From the NCBI GenBank assembly GCA_934215405.1, contig CAKPZU010000011.1, positions 1 through 31,880 on the forward strand: a DNA stretch of 31,880 bases. The letters run 5' to 3'. The number at the start of each line of letters is the position of its first letter. Positions within the stretch are counted from its first letter, which is position 1. The notes under the pieces are model-generated. The model worked only from the letters and a program-made list of their open reading frames with translations, made no database searches and had not been told where the DNA came from. This document shows, piece by piece, positions 15,771 to 24,241 of the stretch. A program made the translations under genes and the position numbers. This stretch comes from an uncultured Bacilli bacterium. Its GTDB lineage: Bacteria; Bacillota_I; Bacilli_A; RFN20; CAG-631.

Positions 15771-18312
15771 TATTTTATGTGAATACTTAAAAAATCCTCT
15801 TGGAATTGGAATTAAAAGTCCTAGAATTACTTGGAATGTTGATGGATTAATTAAGCAAAGTGCTTATGAAATAATATATTATGTAAATGATGTAAAAAAA
15901 ACTTCATCAATAATTGAAAGTGATTCTATGTTTTATGTATTTAAAGAAGAGTTTCAAAGCAAGGATATAATAAAATATCAAATAAGAGTTCGTGATGAAA
16001 ATAAAAGATGGAGCGACCTATCTTTAATTAATTATTTTGAAATGGGATTACTTACTAATGATGATTGGAAGGCTTTTTGGATTAGTGGAGATTATAAAGT
16101 TAATAAAAACAACAGATATCCAGTAGATTATTTTAAAAAGAAATTCAATGCTAATAATATAAAAAAAGCTAGGCTATATATTTCAGCTTGTGGCTTATAT
16201 GAAGCCTTTATTAATAATAAAAGAGTTGGTAATTTTATTTTAGCACCTGGATCTACTGATTATAGAAAAAGAATTCAATATCAAACATATGATGTTACAT
16301 CATATATAAAGAATAATAATGAAATTATTGTTTTACTTGCTGATGGTTGGTATAGAGGAAGTATTGGCGCTAAAGGCTTTACTTATGTTTTTGGACGTCA
16401 AACTAAATTTATTGCTCAGCTTGAATTAATCGATATAAATGATAATAAAAAAGTTATTATTACTGATAATACTTGGGACTTTTCAAGTGATGGACCTATT
16501 AGATTTTCTGATTTGAAGGATGGAGAAATAGTAGATAATAACTTAACTCCTTCCTTTAATAAAAAGGCTAAAATTGTTAAATTTGAAGCAAATCTAAAGG
16601 AGTCTAATAATAGCTTTGTTATAGAAAAAGAAGCAAATAAGCCAATAAAAATGTTTAAATCTAAAACTAATAAGATAATACTTGAATTTAAAAATAATGT
16701 AGCTGGCTATTTAGCTTTTTCATGTATCGCTAAGAAAAATGATAAAATAGATATAGTACTTGGAGAGATGCTAGATGAAAATAATGATGTAACTTTAAAA
16801 AACATTCAATGTATTAGAAAAAATAAAAAAACGCCACTTCAAGAAATTCATCTAATTTGTAAGGATAATTTAAATAGTTATCATAGTAAATTTTTCTATG
16901 GTGGCTTTAAATATGCTTCTATTACGACAAATGTTGAAATTAAAAAAGATGATTTTTTACAAATTGCAATTTGTTCAGATGTTGAAGAAGCATCATCGTT
17001 TGAGTGTTCAAACAATCTAATTAATATTTTTTATGATAATACTTTAAGAAGCCTAAAGAGTAATTCAGTTGATATACCAACAGATTGTCCAACACGAGAA
17101 AGAATGGGCTGGACTGGAGATTCACAAATATTCTTTGAAACAGCTAGCTTTTTAACAAATTATGCTGCTTTTACAAGAAAGCATTTAAATGATGTTTTTG
17201 ATCGTCAGTTTAAAAATGGTTGCTTACCACAAATTGCTCCTTATTCTGCTGAGGATTGGTTTATGAATGTGATGAATGGTTCTGTTGGCTGGGCAGATGT
17301 TGGAATATTAACGCCATATAGATTTTATAAAAAATATAATGATATTCGAATTTTAAGGGACAATTTTGAAAAAATGGAAAAATATGCCATGTTTATGATA
17401 AAGCGTTGTGGAAGAGCAAAGGGCATTTATAGTTTATATGCTAAGCCATTACATCTATCAAAGGAAAATAGAAAATATCAAGTAAACACTGGCCAATCAT
17501 ATGGTGAATGGGCTGAGCCTAACGATGTAAAAGCCTTTACATGGCTTGATTTTTGTAGACCAAATGCTGAAGAATCTATGGCTTATACTTATTGGATGAT
17601 GACTCTAATGGTAAAGATTTGTGATATTTTAAATGAAAATAAAAACAAGGATTTATATTTAAAATATGCAAATGGTATTAAAAAAGCCTACAATGAGCTT
17701 ATAAGTAAAAAGGATTATTCCTTAAATACTAATAGACAAGCTAAATTAGTTAGGCCATTATATTTAAATATTTTAACAAAAGAAAATGAAGATTATGCTA
17801 AAAAACGTTTAATAGAAGCTTTAAATTTTTATGACTTTAGAGTAGGAACAGGCTTTTTATCAACGCCTTTTATATTAGATGTTTTAGCAAATATTGATAT
17901 AGAATATGCTTATAAGCTACTTGAAAATGAAAAAATGCCTGGCTGGCTATATATGGCTATAAATAATACAACAACTATTTGGGAAGGCTGGGAAGGAATT
18001 AATTCGCAAAGTGGTATTGCTTCATTAAATCATTACTCTAAAGGAGCAATGGTAAAATGGCTATTTAGTGGAATGTGCGGAATTAATATAGTTAAAGAAA
18101 ACGTTATAGCAGTAAAGCCTTTAATTGGTGGGCATATTACTTATGCTAAATGTAATTATAAAAGCATTTATGGAAATATTAGTGTTTATTGGAAAAAGGA
18201 AAATGAAAAAATTACAATTAATATTAATGTTCCAGCTAATGTTGTGGTATTATTTGAATATAAAGACAAAAAAGAAGAATTATATTATGGTGAATATACA
18301 TTTACCTTTTAG
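15757..18312 (+). CDS. Alpha-L-rhamnosidase, GH78 family
   Basis: The enzyme releases terminal alpha-L-rhamnose from glycosides. At 851 aa it has the family's usual layout: an N-terminal fibronectin-like part, beta-sandwich domains (YISACGLYEAFINNKRVG) and an (alpha/alpha)6 barrel. Acidic residues in PTDCPTRERMGWTGD are D443, E448 and D455, spaced as in the characterised Bacillus rhamnosidase B. A second motif, TTTIWEGWEG (E743 and E746), fits the catalytic base. No signal peptide is present, so it acts on imported sugar. ATG 15757 follows AAGGAG inside the end of the transporter gene. The GH3 gene follows after nine bases. Confidence 0.93.
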   Translation: MQVNNILCEYLKNPLGIGIKSPRITWNVDGLIKQSAYEIIYYVNDVKKTSSIIESDSMFYVFKEEFQSKDIIKYQIRVRDENKRWSDLSLINYFEMGLLTNDDWKAFWISGDYKVNKNNRYPVDYFKKKFNANNIKKARLYISACGLYEAFINNKRVGNFILAPGSTDYRKRIQYQTYDVTSYIKNNNEIIVLLADGWYRGSIGAKGFTYVFGRQTKFIAQLELIDINDNKKVIITDNTWDFSSDGPIRFSDLKDGEIVDNNLTPSFNKKAKIVKFEANLKESNNSFVIEKEANKPIKMFKSKTNKIILEFKNNVAGYLAFSCIAKKNDKIDIVLGEMLDENNDVTLKNIQCIRKNKKTPLQEIHLICKDNLNSYHSKFFYGGFKYASITTNVEIKKDDFLQIAICSDVEEASSFECSNNLINIFYDNTLRSLKSNSVDIPTDCPTRERMGWTGDSQIFFETASFLTNYAAFTRKHLNDVFDRQFKNGCLPQIAPYSAEDWFMNVMNGSVGWADVGILTPYRFYKKYNDIRILRDNFEKMEKYAMFMIKRCGRAKGIYSLYAKPLHLSKENRKYQVNTGQSYGEWAEPNDVKAFTWLDFCRPNAEESMAYTYWMMTLMVKICDILNENKNKDLYLKYANGIKKAYNELISKKDYSLNTNRQAKLVRPLYLNILTKENEDYAKKRLIEALNFYDFRVGTGFLSTPFILDVLANIDIEYAYKLLENEKMPGWLYMAINNTTTIWEGWEGINSQSGIASLNHYSKGAMVKWLFSGMCGINIVKENVIAVKPLIGGHITYAKCNYKSIYGNISVYWKKENEKITININVPANVVVLFEYKDKKEELYYGEYTFTF

Positions 18313-18321
18313 GAGGATTAT

Positions 18322-20733
18322 ATGGAACTATTAGATTATGAAAAAAAGCATATAGATTTTTTAAGAAATAATGCTCATGAATGCTGCTTGTTTTTAAAAA
18401 GAAATGAAAAATTTCCTTTAAAAGAGACATGTAAGTTAGTATTAGTTGGAAATGGTGCTAGAAATACTATAAAGGGTGGAACAGGCAGTGGTGATGTAGC
18501 CTCACGTTTCTTTAAAACATGTGAGGAAGCCTTTAAGGAAAATGGCTTTGAAATAGCTTCAACTACTTGGCTTGATAAATATGATGCTTTTAAAAAAGAA
18601 AGTAAAAAGGATTATATAAAGGAAGGAAAAAAATTGGCTCGTAAAGCTCATATTTTTGCTGGCGTTTATACAATGGGCTTTTTTGAAGAAGAGAAAAACT
18701 ATGATATATCTTGTGACTATAATGGAGATGCTTGTATTTATGTTTTAGCTCGTAATTCAGGAGAGGGTAATGATAGGCGAAATATAAAAGGCGATGTTAA
18801 GCTATCTGATAAGGAAGTTGAAGATATATTATTCTTAAATAAAAAATTTACTAAATTCTTATTAGTGTTAAATGTTGGTGGCGTTGTTGATTTATCAAGG
18901 ATTTTAGAGGTTAATAATATTTTATTATTATCACAGCTTGGGGTTGTAACTGGTGATGTTTTAGTAGATATTGTTTTAGGAAGAGTAAATCCAAGTGGAA
19001 AGCTTACTACTACTTGGGCTAAAATCGAGGATTATCCTTTCTTTAATGAATTTGGTAGTAAAGATGATACATATTATAAGGAAGGTTTGTATGTTGGTTA
19101 TCGTTATTTTCAAAGCTTTAATAAAGAAGTTTTATTTCCTTTTGGTTATGGACTTTCTTATACTTCATTTAGCAATAAAACAACTAATATTGAAGTAAAT
19201 GGTTTAGCTATTACCTTAAAAGTAAATGTTAAAAATGTTGGCTCATATAAAGGAAAAGAAGTAATTCAAGTATACTTAACAAAGCCAAATGAATATATAG
19301 ATGAACCTTTTATTCAATTATGTGGCTATAAAAAGACTAATGAATTAAATGTAAATGAAAATGAAGATTTAGACATAATAATTGATTTAAAGGATTTTTC
19401 TTCATATGATGAAAAAAGAGCAATTTACTTTTTAAGTAAGGGAGAATATATTTTACGTGTTGGTAATTCATCGATATCAACTACTCCTGTTTCTCGCTTA
19501 ATATTAAAGGAAGAAATAATTATTAAAAGACTTAATAATAAATTAGTAAGTAAAGAAAAAATTGATTGCTTAACTAGTAAACGTGAAAAAGAAAACTTAG
19601 AAAATATACCTTTATATGAACTTGATGCTAAAAACATTAAAGAAGAAGTAGTTATTTATAAAAAGGATGAATATGTTGATGAAATGATAAAAAAATTATC
19701 TAACGATAAGCTTGCTAATATATGCATTGGCCATCATGAAGGAGGAATTGCTGAAATTGTTGGCTCATCATGTAAGCATGTAGTTGGTGGAGCAGGTGAA
19801 ACAGTTTTATGTGTTGATGAAATTAAAGAATCACTAACAATGGCAGATGGCCCTGCTGGTATTAGAATTACTCAAGAATATGGTATTGATAAAAAAGGAA
19901 TATATGAAACTACCATAGATCCAATAATGGAAAAAATGATGGATTTTCTACCTAGTATTGCAAAACCTTTTATTGTACCAAATAATAAAAAAAGACATGG
20001 AACAATATATCATCAATACACAACAGCTATTCCAATTGGTACAGCCTTAGCTCAATCATTTAATAATGATCTTATAGAAAAATGTGGTAGCTTAATTTAT
20101 GAAGAAATGGAAATATTTAATGTTGATTTATGGCTAGCACCAGCTTTAAATATACATCGTAATATTTTATGTGGAAGAAATTTTGAATATTATTCTGAAG
20201 ATCCTTATTTATCAGGTATGATAGCTACATATATGATAAAAGGTGTTGAAAAGAATAAGAAAGGCTGTACAATTAAGCATTTTGCTTTTAATAATCAAGA
20301 ATTTAATCGTACTAATAATAATTCTAATATTTCTGAAAGAGTAATAAGAGAAATATATTTAAAGGGCTTTGAAATAGCTATTAATAAAGCAAACCCTAAA
20401 GCTATTATGACAAGCTATAATTTAATAAATGGTACTCATACATCAGAATCATATGAATTAATAAATGATATTTTAAGATGTGAATGGAAATATGATGGCT
20501 TAGTTATGACAGATTGGGTAAAAACTGGAAGAAGCTTTTGTAATAAAAGTAAATATAAAGCTTGCTATGCTTCTAAAAATATTAAAGCAGGAAATGATTT
20601 AACAATGTCAGGCTGTAATAAGGATTATAAGGACATAATGAAGGCCTTAAAGAATAATTATTTAACAAGAAACGATTTAATTTATAGTGCATCTCGTATT
20701 TATAGAGCAATTTTAAGACAAAAGGCAAAGTAA
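18322..20733 (+). CDS. Glycoside hydrolase family 3, domain-permuted beta-glycosidase
   Basis: This 803-aa protein carries its GH3 domains in reverse order. The GH3 C-terminal alpha/beta sandwich (NTIKGGTGSGDV, LLLSQLGVVTGDVLVD) comes first, at about residues 20-230, then a fibronectin-type domain (NVGSYKGKEVIQVYL). The TIM-barrel domain comes last, with KHFAFNNQEFNR and the nucleophile motif VMTDW (D731). The same inverted order is known from Butyrivibrio and Ruminococcus beta-glucosidases. There is no signal peptide. AGGAGG overlaps the rhamnosidase stop. With the rhamnosidase it would split a rhamnosyl-glucoside completely; glucose specificity is inferred. Confidence 0.9.
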   Translation: MELLDYEKKHIDFLRNNAHECCLFLKRNEKFPLKETCKLVLVGNGARNTIKGGTGSGDVASRFFKTCEEAFKENGFEIASTTWLDKYDAFKKESKKDYIKEGKKLARKAHIFAGVYTMGFFEEEKNYDISCDYNGDACIYVLARNSGEGNDRRNIKGDVKLSDKEVEDILFLNKKFTKFLLVLNVGGVVDLSRILEVNNILLLSQLGVVTGDVLVDIVLGRVNPSGKLTTTWAKIEDYPFFNEFGSKDDTYYKEGLYVGYRYFQSFNKEVLFPFGYGLSYTSFSNKTTNIEVNGLAITLKVNVKNVGSYKGKEVIQVYLTKPNEYIDEPFIQLCGYKKTNELNVNENEDLDIIIDLKDFSSYDEKRAIYFLSKGEYILRVGNSSISTTPVSRLILKEEIIIKRLNNKLVSKEKIDCLTSKREKENLENIPLYELDAKNIKEEVVIYKKDEYVDEMIKKLSNDKLANICIGHHEGGIAEIVGSSCKHVVGGAGETVLCVDEIKESLTMADGPAGIRITQEYGIDKKGIYETTIDPIMEKMMDFLPSIAKPFIVPNNKKRHGTIYHQYTTAIPIGTALAQSFNNDLIEKCGSLIYEEMEIFNVDLWLAPALNIHRNILCGRNFEYYSEDPYLSGMIATYMIKGVEKNKKGCTIKHFAFNNQEFNRTNNNSNISERVIREIYLKGFEIAINKANPKAIMTSYNLINGTHTSESYELINDILRCEWKYDGLVMTDWVKTGRSFCNKSKYKACYASKNIKAGNDLTMSGCNKDYKDIMKALKNNYLTRNDLIYSASRIYRAILRQKAK

Positions 20734-20746
20734 AATTTGTCTTTTT
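20715..20746 (+). terminator. Intrinsic terminator overlapping the GH3 stop
   Basis: AAGACAAA (20715-20722), in the last codons, and TTTGTCTT (20736-20743) are perfect inverted copies, followed by TTT. The stop codon is in the loop. It closes the sugar operon. Confidence 0.7.
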
Positions 20747-20839
20747 CTTTACCAAATAAAATAAAAAATCTGCCGCTTACATTAAAATGCTTTATTTAAT
20801 ATATTTATTTTTAATAAAATAGCATTGAGGTGAAAAGTA

Positions 20840-21022
20840 ATGGAAATTAAATATGTAAGAGTAGATTACAACAATAGTAAAACAGGATCTAGTAAAACTA
20901 ATGAGCATCAAAATATTATAGCAAATATGCTAAATGAAAATTATAGTTATTTAGGCTTTATTCCTGTAAAAATTGGACCAAGTGGGAAAATTTTGTCTAT
21001 TGATTTAATATTTAAAAAATAA
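20840..21022 (+). CDS. Small DUF4177-like protein
   Basis: This 60-aa protein begins with MEIKYVRVDY and includes NIIANMLNENYSYLGFIPV, the beta-helix-beta pattern of the DUF4177 family, where a conserved asparagine-rich helix precedes a 'gly/tyr-leu-gly' strand. Function in that family is unknown. Start ATG 20840 has GAGGTG (20826-20831) at good spacing. No membrane segment or signal peptide is present. It lies between the sugar operon and the LytTR pair with its own leader, so no partner can be named. Confidence 0.6.
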   Translation: MEIKYVRVDYNNSKTGSSKTNEHQNIIANMLNENYSYLGFIPVKIGPSGKILSIDLIFKK

Positions 21023-21035
21023 GACAATTCTATGC

Positions 21036-21041
21036 TATAAT
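21036..21041 (+). promoter_or_regulatory. Extended -10 box of the LytTR gene
   Basis: TGCTATAAT is an extended -10 element. Transcription would start near 21048, which rules out the GTG at 21045 and places the LytTR start at ATG 21066. No convincing -35 box is seen. Confidence 0.5.
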
Positions 21042-21065
21042 AAGGTGAAAGTTGGTGCTTATTAT

Positions 21066-21500
21066 ATGAAATGCAATGTCTATATTGGAACAAATCATGA
21101 AGAAGAAATAAATATTTATTCTAAAGAAAAAACAGCCTTAGTTGACGAAATAGTAAAAATTGTAAAATCTGATGCTAATGAAATAATAGCAATTAATGAA
21201 AACAAAGAAAAATTTATTGTAAATCCAATAGATATTACATGCTTTATTACATTTAATAATAAAACATATGTAGTAATTAATAATAAAAAATATCAAGTAA
21301 AGAATAGATTATATCAATATGAAGAAATGCTTCAAGATAGCTTTGTAAAATTAAATCAATCTTGCCTTGGTAATAAGCATAAGGTAAAGTGCTTTAAAGC
21401 ATCAATTGGTGGATCGTTATTAGTTGTTTTTAAGGATGGCTATAGTGATTATATTTCAAGAAGAGAACTTAAGAATTTTAAAATAAGGATGGGATTATAA
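21066..21500 (+). CDS. LytTR-domain DNA-binding regulator
   Basis: The 144-aa protein ends in a LytTR domain, which binds DNA through beta strands: FITFNNKTYVVINNKKYQVK, then SFVKLNQSCLGNKHKVKCF, and the closing YISRRELKNFKIRMG. There is no receiver domain. The first 45 residues are a short alpha/beta region found in stand-alone LytTR regulators. It is followed two bases later by a DUF3021 membrane protein. Such pairs (HdrRM and BrsRM in streptococci are the best known) use the membrane partner as an inhibitor of the LytTR protein. Targets here are unknown. Confidence 0.85.
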   Translation: MKCNVYIGTNHEEEINIYSKEKTALVDEIVKIVKSDANEIIAINENKEKFIVNPIDITCFITFNNKTYVVINNKKYQVKNRLYQYEEMLQDSFVKLNQSCLGNKHKVKCFKASIGGSLLVVFKDGYSDYISRRELKNFKIRMGL

Positions 21501-21502
21501 TT

Positions 21503-21937
21503 ATGAATAGATATGTAAAGGAATACATTACAAGAGGTTTAATTTTTGCAGGCTTTGGTCCAATTGTTTTAGGAATTATTTATAGCTTTTTACAAGCTTT
21601 TGATACTAATTTTAAGCTTGATGGTTATAGTGCCTTACTTGGAATTATATCAACCTATATAATAGCTTTTGTTCATGCTGGCTCATCTATTTTTGTAAGC
21701 ATTGAATCATTTAGTAAGATAAAAGCCTTATTTTGTCAGCTAATATCAATATATTTAGTATATACATTAGCTTATTTAATAAATAGCTGGATACCATTTG
21801 ATTTCAAAATCTTATTGATTTATACAGCAATTTTTATAGTTGGATTTTTACTTATTTGGTTAATTGTATATATAAGTGTAAAGATAACAAGTAAAAAGAT
21901 GACTGAAAAGCTAGTAAGCAAAGAAAATAACAAATAA
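21503..21937 (+). CDS. DUF3021 membrane protein, partner of the LytTR regulator
   Basis: The 144-aa protein has four hydrophobic segments, at about residues 12-30, 44-62, 75-93 and 102-124, and a basic C-terminal tail (KITSKKMTEKL). This is the DUF3021 pattern. It is co-transcribed with and almost touches the LytTR gene; AAAATAAGGATGGG gives the ribosome site. In related systems this protein holds its LytTR partner inactive at the membrane, so that role is likely here. A bidirectional terminator follows. Confidence 0.85.
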   Translation: MNRYVKEYITRGLIFAGFGPIVLGIIYSFLQAFDTNFKLDGYSALLGIISTYIIAFVHAGSSIFVSIESFSKIKALFCQLISIYLVYTLAYLINSWIPFDFKILLIYTAIFIVGFLLIWLIVYISVKITSKKMTEKLVSKENNK

Positions 21938-21938
21938 G

Positions 21939-21964
21939 AGGCAAAAATAAAATGCCTTTTTATT
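21939..21964. terminator. Terminator shared by the LytTR operon and the kinase gene
   Basis: AGGCA (21939-21943) and TGCCT (21953-21957) form a short stem with TTTTTATTTT after it on the plus strand. The minus-strand kinase gene ends at 21960, so both transcripts converge on it. Confidence 0.6.
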
Positions 21965-23078
21965 TTGCTTTGTTTTTTATATATTCACTCATTAATTCAC
22001 TATTTTCAATTAATTGCTTACATAATTCTATTTGAGTTTTACATCTTACTAAATTGTGTTTTTCATAAGCAACCCTAAAATAAACATTATTTAATAAATA
22101 ATCTGTTAAGAATCTTAAGCCACATTCATAGGTTATAGCTATAGCTCCATTGAATAAATTATCAATTTCAACAGCATTTAGTTTGTTTTTCATTTTCTTT
22201 AAATAGCCATCTATAAAAGCTTTACATCCATCAATATTAAAAATTACCTTTTTAGTGTTTATTTCATCCTCATCAGCCATGTTACAGCCACTTCTAATAA
22301 AGTCACCAAAATCAAATAATACTGTTCCTGGCATAATTGTATCTAAATCAACCATGCATTGCCCTTTATTAGTACCATATTCAAACATAAAGTTATTTAG
22401 CTTAGTATCATTATGAGTTACCCTTATTGGTAATTTTTTATTATCAATTAAATCTTGTATTAAAGAAGATATATGCTTATTTTTTATAAAGAAATCTATT
22501 TCTTCCTTACAGGTATTTATTTTTTCATTATTTGTCTCTTTAAGTACTTTTATAAAGTATTCATAACGTTTTTTACAATTATGAAAATCGGCAATAGTAA
22601 TATATAGCTTGTTTACATCAAAATCATTTAGTATTGTATGAAATTCACCAATTGTTTTACCAGCTTCATAAAAAATATCTAAGGATAAGGTTTTATCAAA
22701 ATTAATGCAGTTTTCAATATAATGATATATTCTAAAGCAAGAATTATTACTTAAGGTAACATAGTTTTTTTTATCTTTTGTTTTATATAAACGTAAAAAT
22801 TTATTTTTATAGTTATTTTTATTATTAGCTTTTAAATATTTTTTTCCATATTCGGTAATATTTAAGATGTTTTTCATTAGCTTATCTGGATTAGTAAATA
22901 CTATTGTATTTATTTGCTGTAATAGGTATCTTTTTACCTTATTACCTTCATCAAAATATAATATATAGGTAGTATTTATATGACCTTTATTAATTGGCTT
23001 TTTTCCAATATAATTTGAAATATTTAAATTGTAATGCTTAAACAACTCATTAAGTAAAGAATTATTAATTGTATCCAT
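21960..23078 (-). CDS. NahK-like N-acetylhexosamine 1-kinase (APH-fold)
   Basis: This 372-aa protein belongs to the aminoglycoside phosphotransferase fold and most resembles N-acetylhexosamine 1-kinases, which phosphorylate GlcNAc or GalNAc at C1. The Brenner motif is VTHNDTKLNNFMF near residue 219, and the metal-binding region is VDLDTIMPGTVLFDFGD (about 243-259). ECGLRFLTDYLLNNVYF near 320 is characteristic of the NahK group. The ATG follows GAGGA. There is no lacto-N-biose phosphorylase beside it, so it may salvage amino sugars from mucin or cell wall. Exact substrate is inferred. Confidence 0.8.
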   Translation of the reverse strand: MDTINNSLLNELFKHYNLNISNYIGKKPINKGHINTTYILYFDEGNKVKRYLLQQINTIVFTNPDKLMKNILNITEYGKKYLKANNKNNYKNKFLRLYKTKDKKNYVTLSNNSCFRIYHYIENCINFDKTLSLDIFYEAGKTIGEFHTILNDFDVNKLYITIADFHNCKKRYEYFIKVLKETNNEKINTCKEEIDFFIKNKHISSLIQDLIDNKKLPIRVTHNDTKLNNFMFEYGTNKGQCMVDLDTIMPGTVLFDFGDFIRSGCNMADEDEINTKKVIFNIDGCKAFIDGYLKKMKNKLNAVEIDNLFNGAIAITYECGLRFLTDYLLNNVYFRVAYEKHNLVRCKTQIELCKQLIENSELMSEYIKNKAK

Positions 23079-23122
23079 AGTTAAAGTCCTCTACTTAAAA
23101 ATATGCAATTAATAATAAAATG

Positions 23123-23722
23123 TTACATTATTTTCTTATATTCTTGTAATAATCTAAAAAAAGTGTCTCTTGAGACATTTAATTCTTTAATTGCTTCATT
23201 TGTAGTTATTTTCTTATTTACATATGAATTCATTGTTTCTTTATTTTTAGCATTTAAAGATATTTTAGGCCTTCCAAAAACTACACCTTTACTTTTAGCA
23301 ATTCTTATTCCTTCTCTTTGTCTTTCTTTTATATTTACTCTTTCATTTTCAGCAACAAATGATAAAACCTGTAAGACAACATCACTAATAAAGGTTCCTA
23401 TTAAATTTTTAATTTCAATACTTGTATCAAGAAGAGGCATATCAATAACCTTTATATTAGCTTTAATGTTTTTAGTTATTCTACTCCACTGTTCAATTAT
23501 CATTTTATAATTTCTTCCAAGCCTATCAATTGATTTAATGATTAATAGGTCATTTTCTTTTAGTTTATTTATTAGCTTTTTATAATTAGTTTGATTGAAA
23601 TCCTTACCTGATTCTTTATCAATAAAGATGTTTTTATCAATTACTCCTAATGCTTTAATTTCTTCTAGCTGTCTATCAATTTTTTGATTTGCTGTTGATA
23701 CTCTAACATATCCATAAATCAT
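23123..23722 (-). CDS. Serine recombinase (resolvase/invertase family)
   Basis: The 200-aa recombinase has the resolvase N-terminal domain: YGYVRVST with the catalytic serine near residue 8, then IKSIDRLGRNY with the two active-site arginines, and the long E helix. The C-terminal GRPKISL hinge and TTNEAIKELNVSRDTFFRLL form a Hin-type helix-turn-helix. ATG 23722 follows GGAGG by eight bases; upstream in-frame ATGs are rejected. No transposase partner and no obvious invertible segment were found. It lies head-to-head with a truncated BspA gene, so it may have arrived with a small mobile element. Confidence 0.9.
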   Translation of the reverse strand: MIYGYVRVSTANQKIDRQLEEIKALGVIDKNIFIDKESGKDFNQTNYKKLINKLKENDLLIIKSIDRLGRNYKMIIEQWSRITKNIKANIKVIDMPLLDTSIEIKNLIGTFISDVVLQVLSFVAENERVNIKERQREGIRIAKSKGVVFGRPKISLNAKNKETMNSYVNKKITTNEAIKELNVSRDTFFRLLQEYKKIM

Positions 23723-23764
23723 ATTATAATCCTCCATTTTTTTAAATATATCATAGTATAAAAC

Positions 23765-24127
23765 TTGCATTTAGTTATAAAAATGTATGCATTTATGAAT
23801 TGTGACAATTTAACAAGTGTAAAAATACCAAGTAGTGTAACAAGCATTAAAAGTTATATGTTTAACTTCTGCATTGGTTTAACTTATATAGAAATTCCAT
23901 ATGGTATAACAAGTATTGAAAGTGGTGCATTTAGAAGTTGTAGTAGTTTAACAACTGTTATAATACCAAATAGTGTTACAAGTATAAAATATACAGCATT
24001 TGAAGATTGTAATAATTTAACAATTTATTGTGAAGCAACTTCTAAACCATGCGGTTGGGATAATTCTTGGAACATTTCAAATTACTCAGAAATTCCAGTA
24101 ATTTGGGGTTACAAGAAAGAAAGTTAG
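23765..24127 (+). pseudogene. 3' fragment of a BspA-like leucine-rich repeat gene
   Basis: About 115 codons remain: three and a half repeats (CDNLTSVKIPSSVTSIKSYM and similar) and the usual C-terminal module (IYCEATSKPCGWDNSW...VIWGYK). The 5' part, with signal peptide and earlier repeats, is missing and replaced by the divergent recombinase promoter. There is no ribosome site. In-frame TTG 23765 and ATG 23783 are the first possible starts. Such proteins are normally surface-exposed. These repeats are far more regular than those in the methylase fusion at 4143-6587. Confidence 0.75.
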
Positions 24128-24187
24128 TAGTTACATATAATATATTAGTACTAACTATTAAAATTTATTCATTTTCTTAAACAAATA

Positions 24188-24229
24188 AAAAGAGCTATGA
24201 TTTTCTTAAAAGATTTTCATAGTTCTTTT
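24188..24229. terminator. Bidirectional terminator between BspA remnant and acyltransferase
   Basis: AAAAGAGCTATGA (24188-24200) pairs with TCATAGTTCTTTT (24217-24229), with one G-T pair. T-runs are in place on both strands. Confidence 0.75.
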
Positions 24230-24241
24230 CGTATAACAAAC

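Noticed and set aside
23103..23510. Plus-strand open frame of 135 codons
   Set aside because: It is antisense to the recombinase, lacks a ribosome site and has a hydrophobic composition typical of such shadows.
23123..24127. IS607-type element (serine recombinase with TnpB)
   Set aside because: No TnpB frame is present, and the recombinase has a C-terminal Hin-type helix-turn-helix rather than an N-terminal one.
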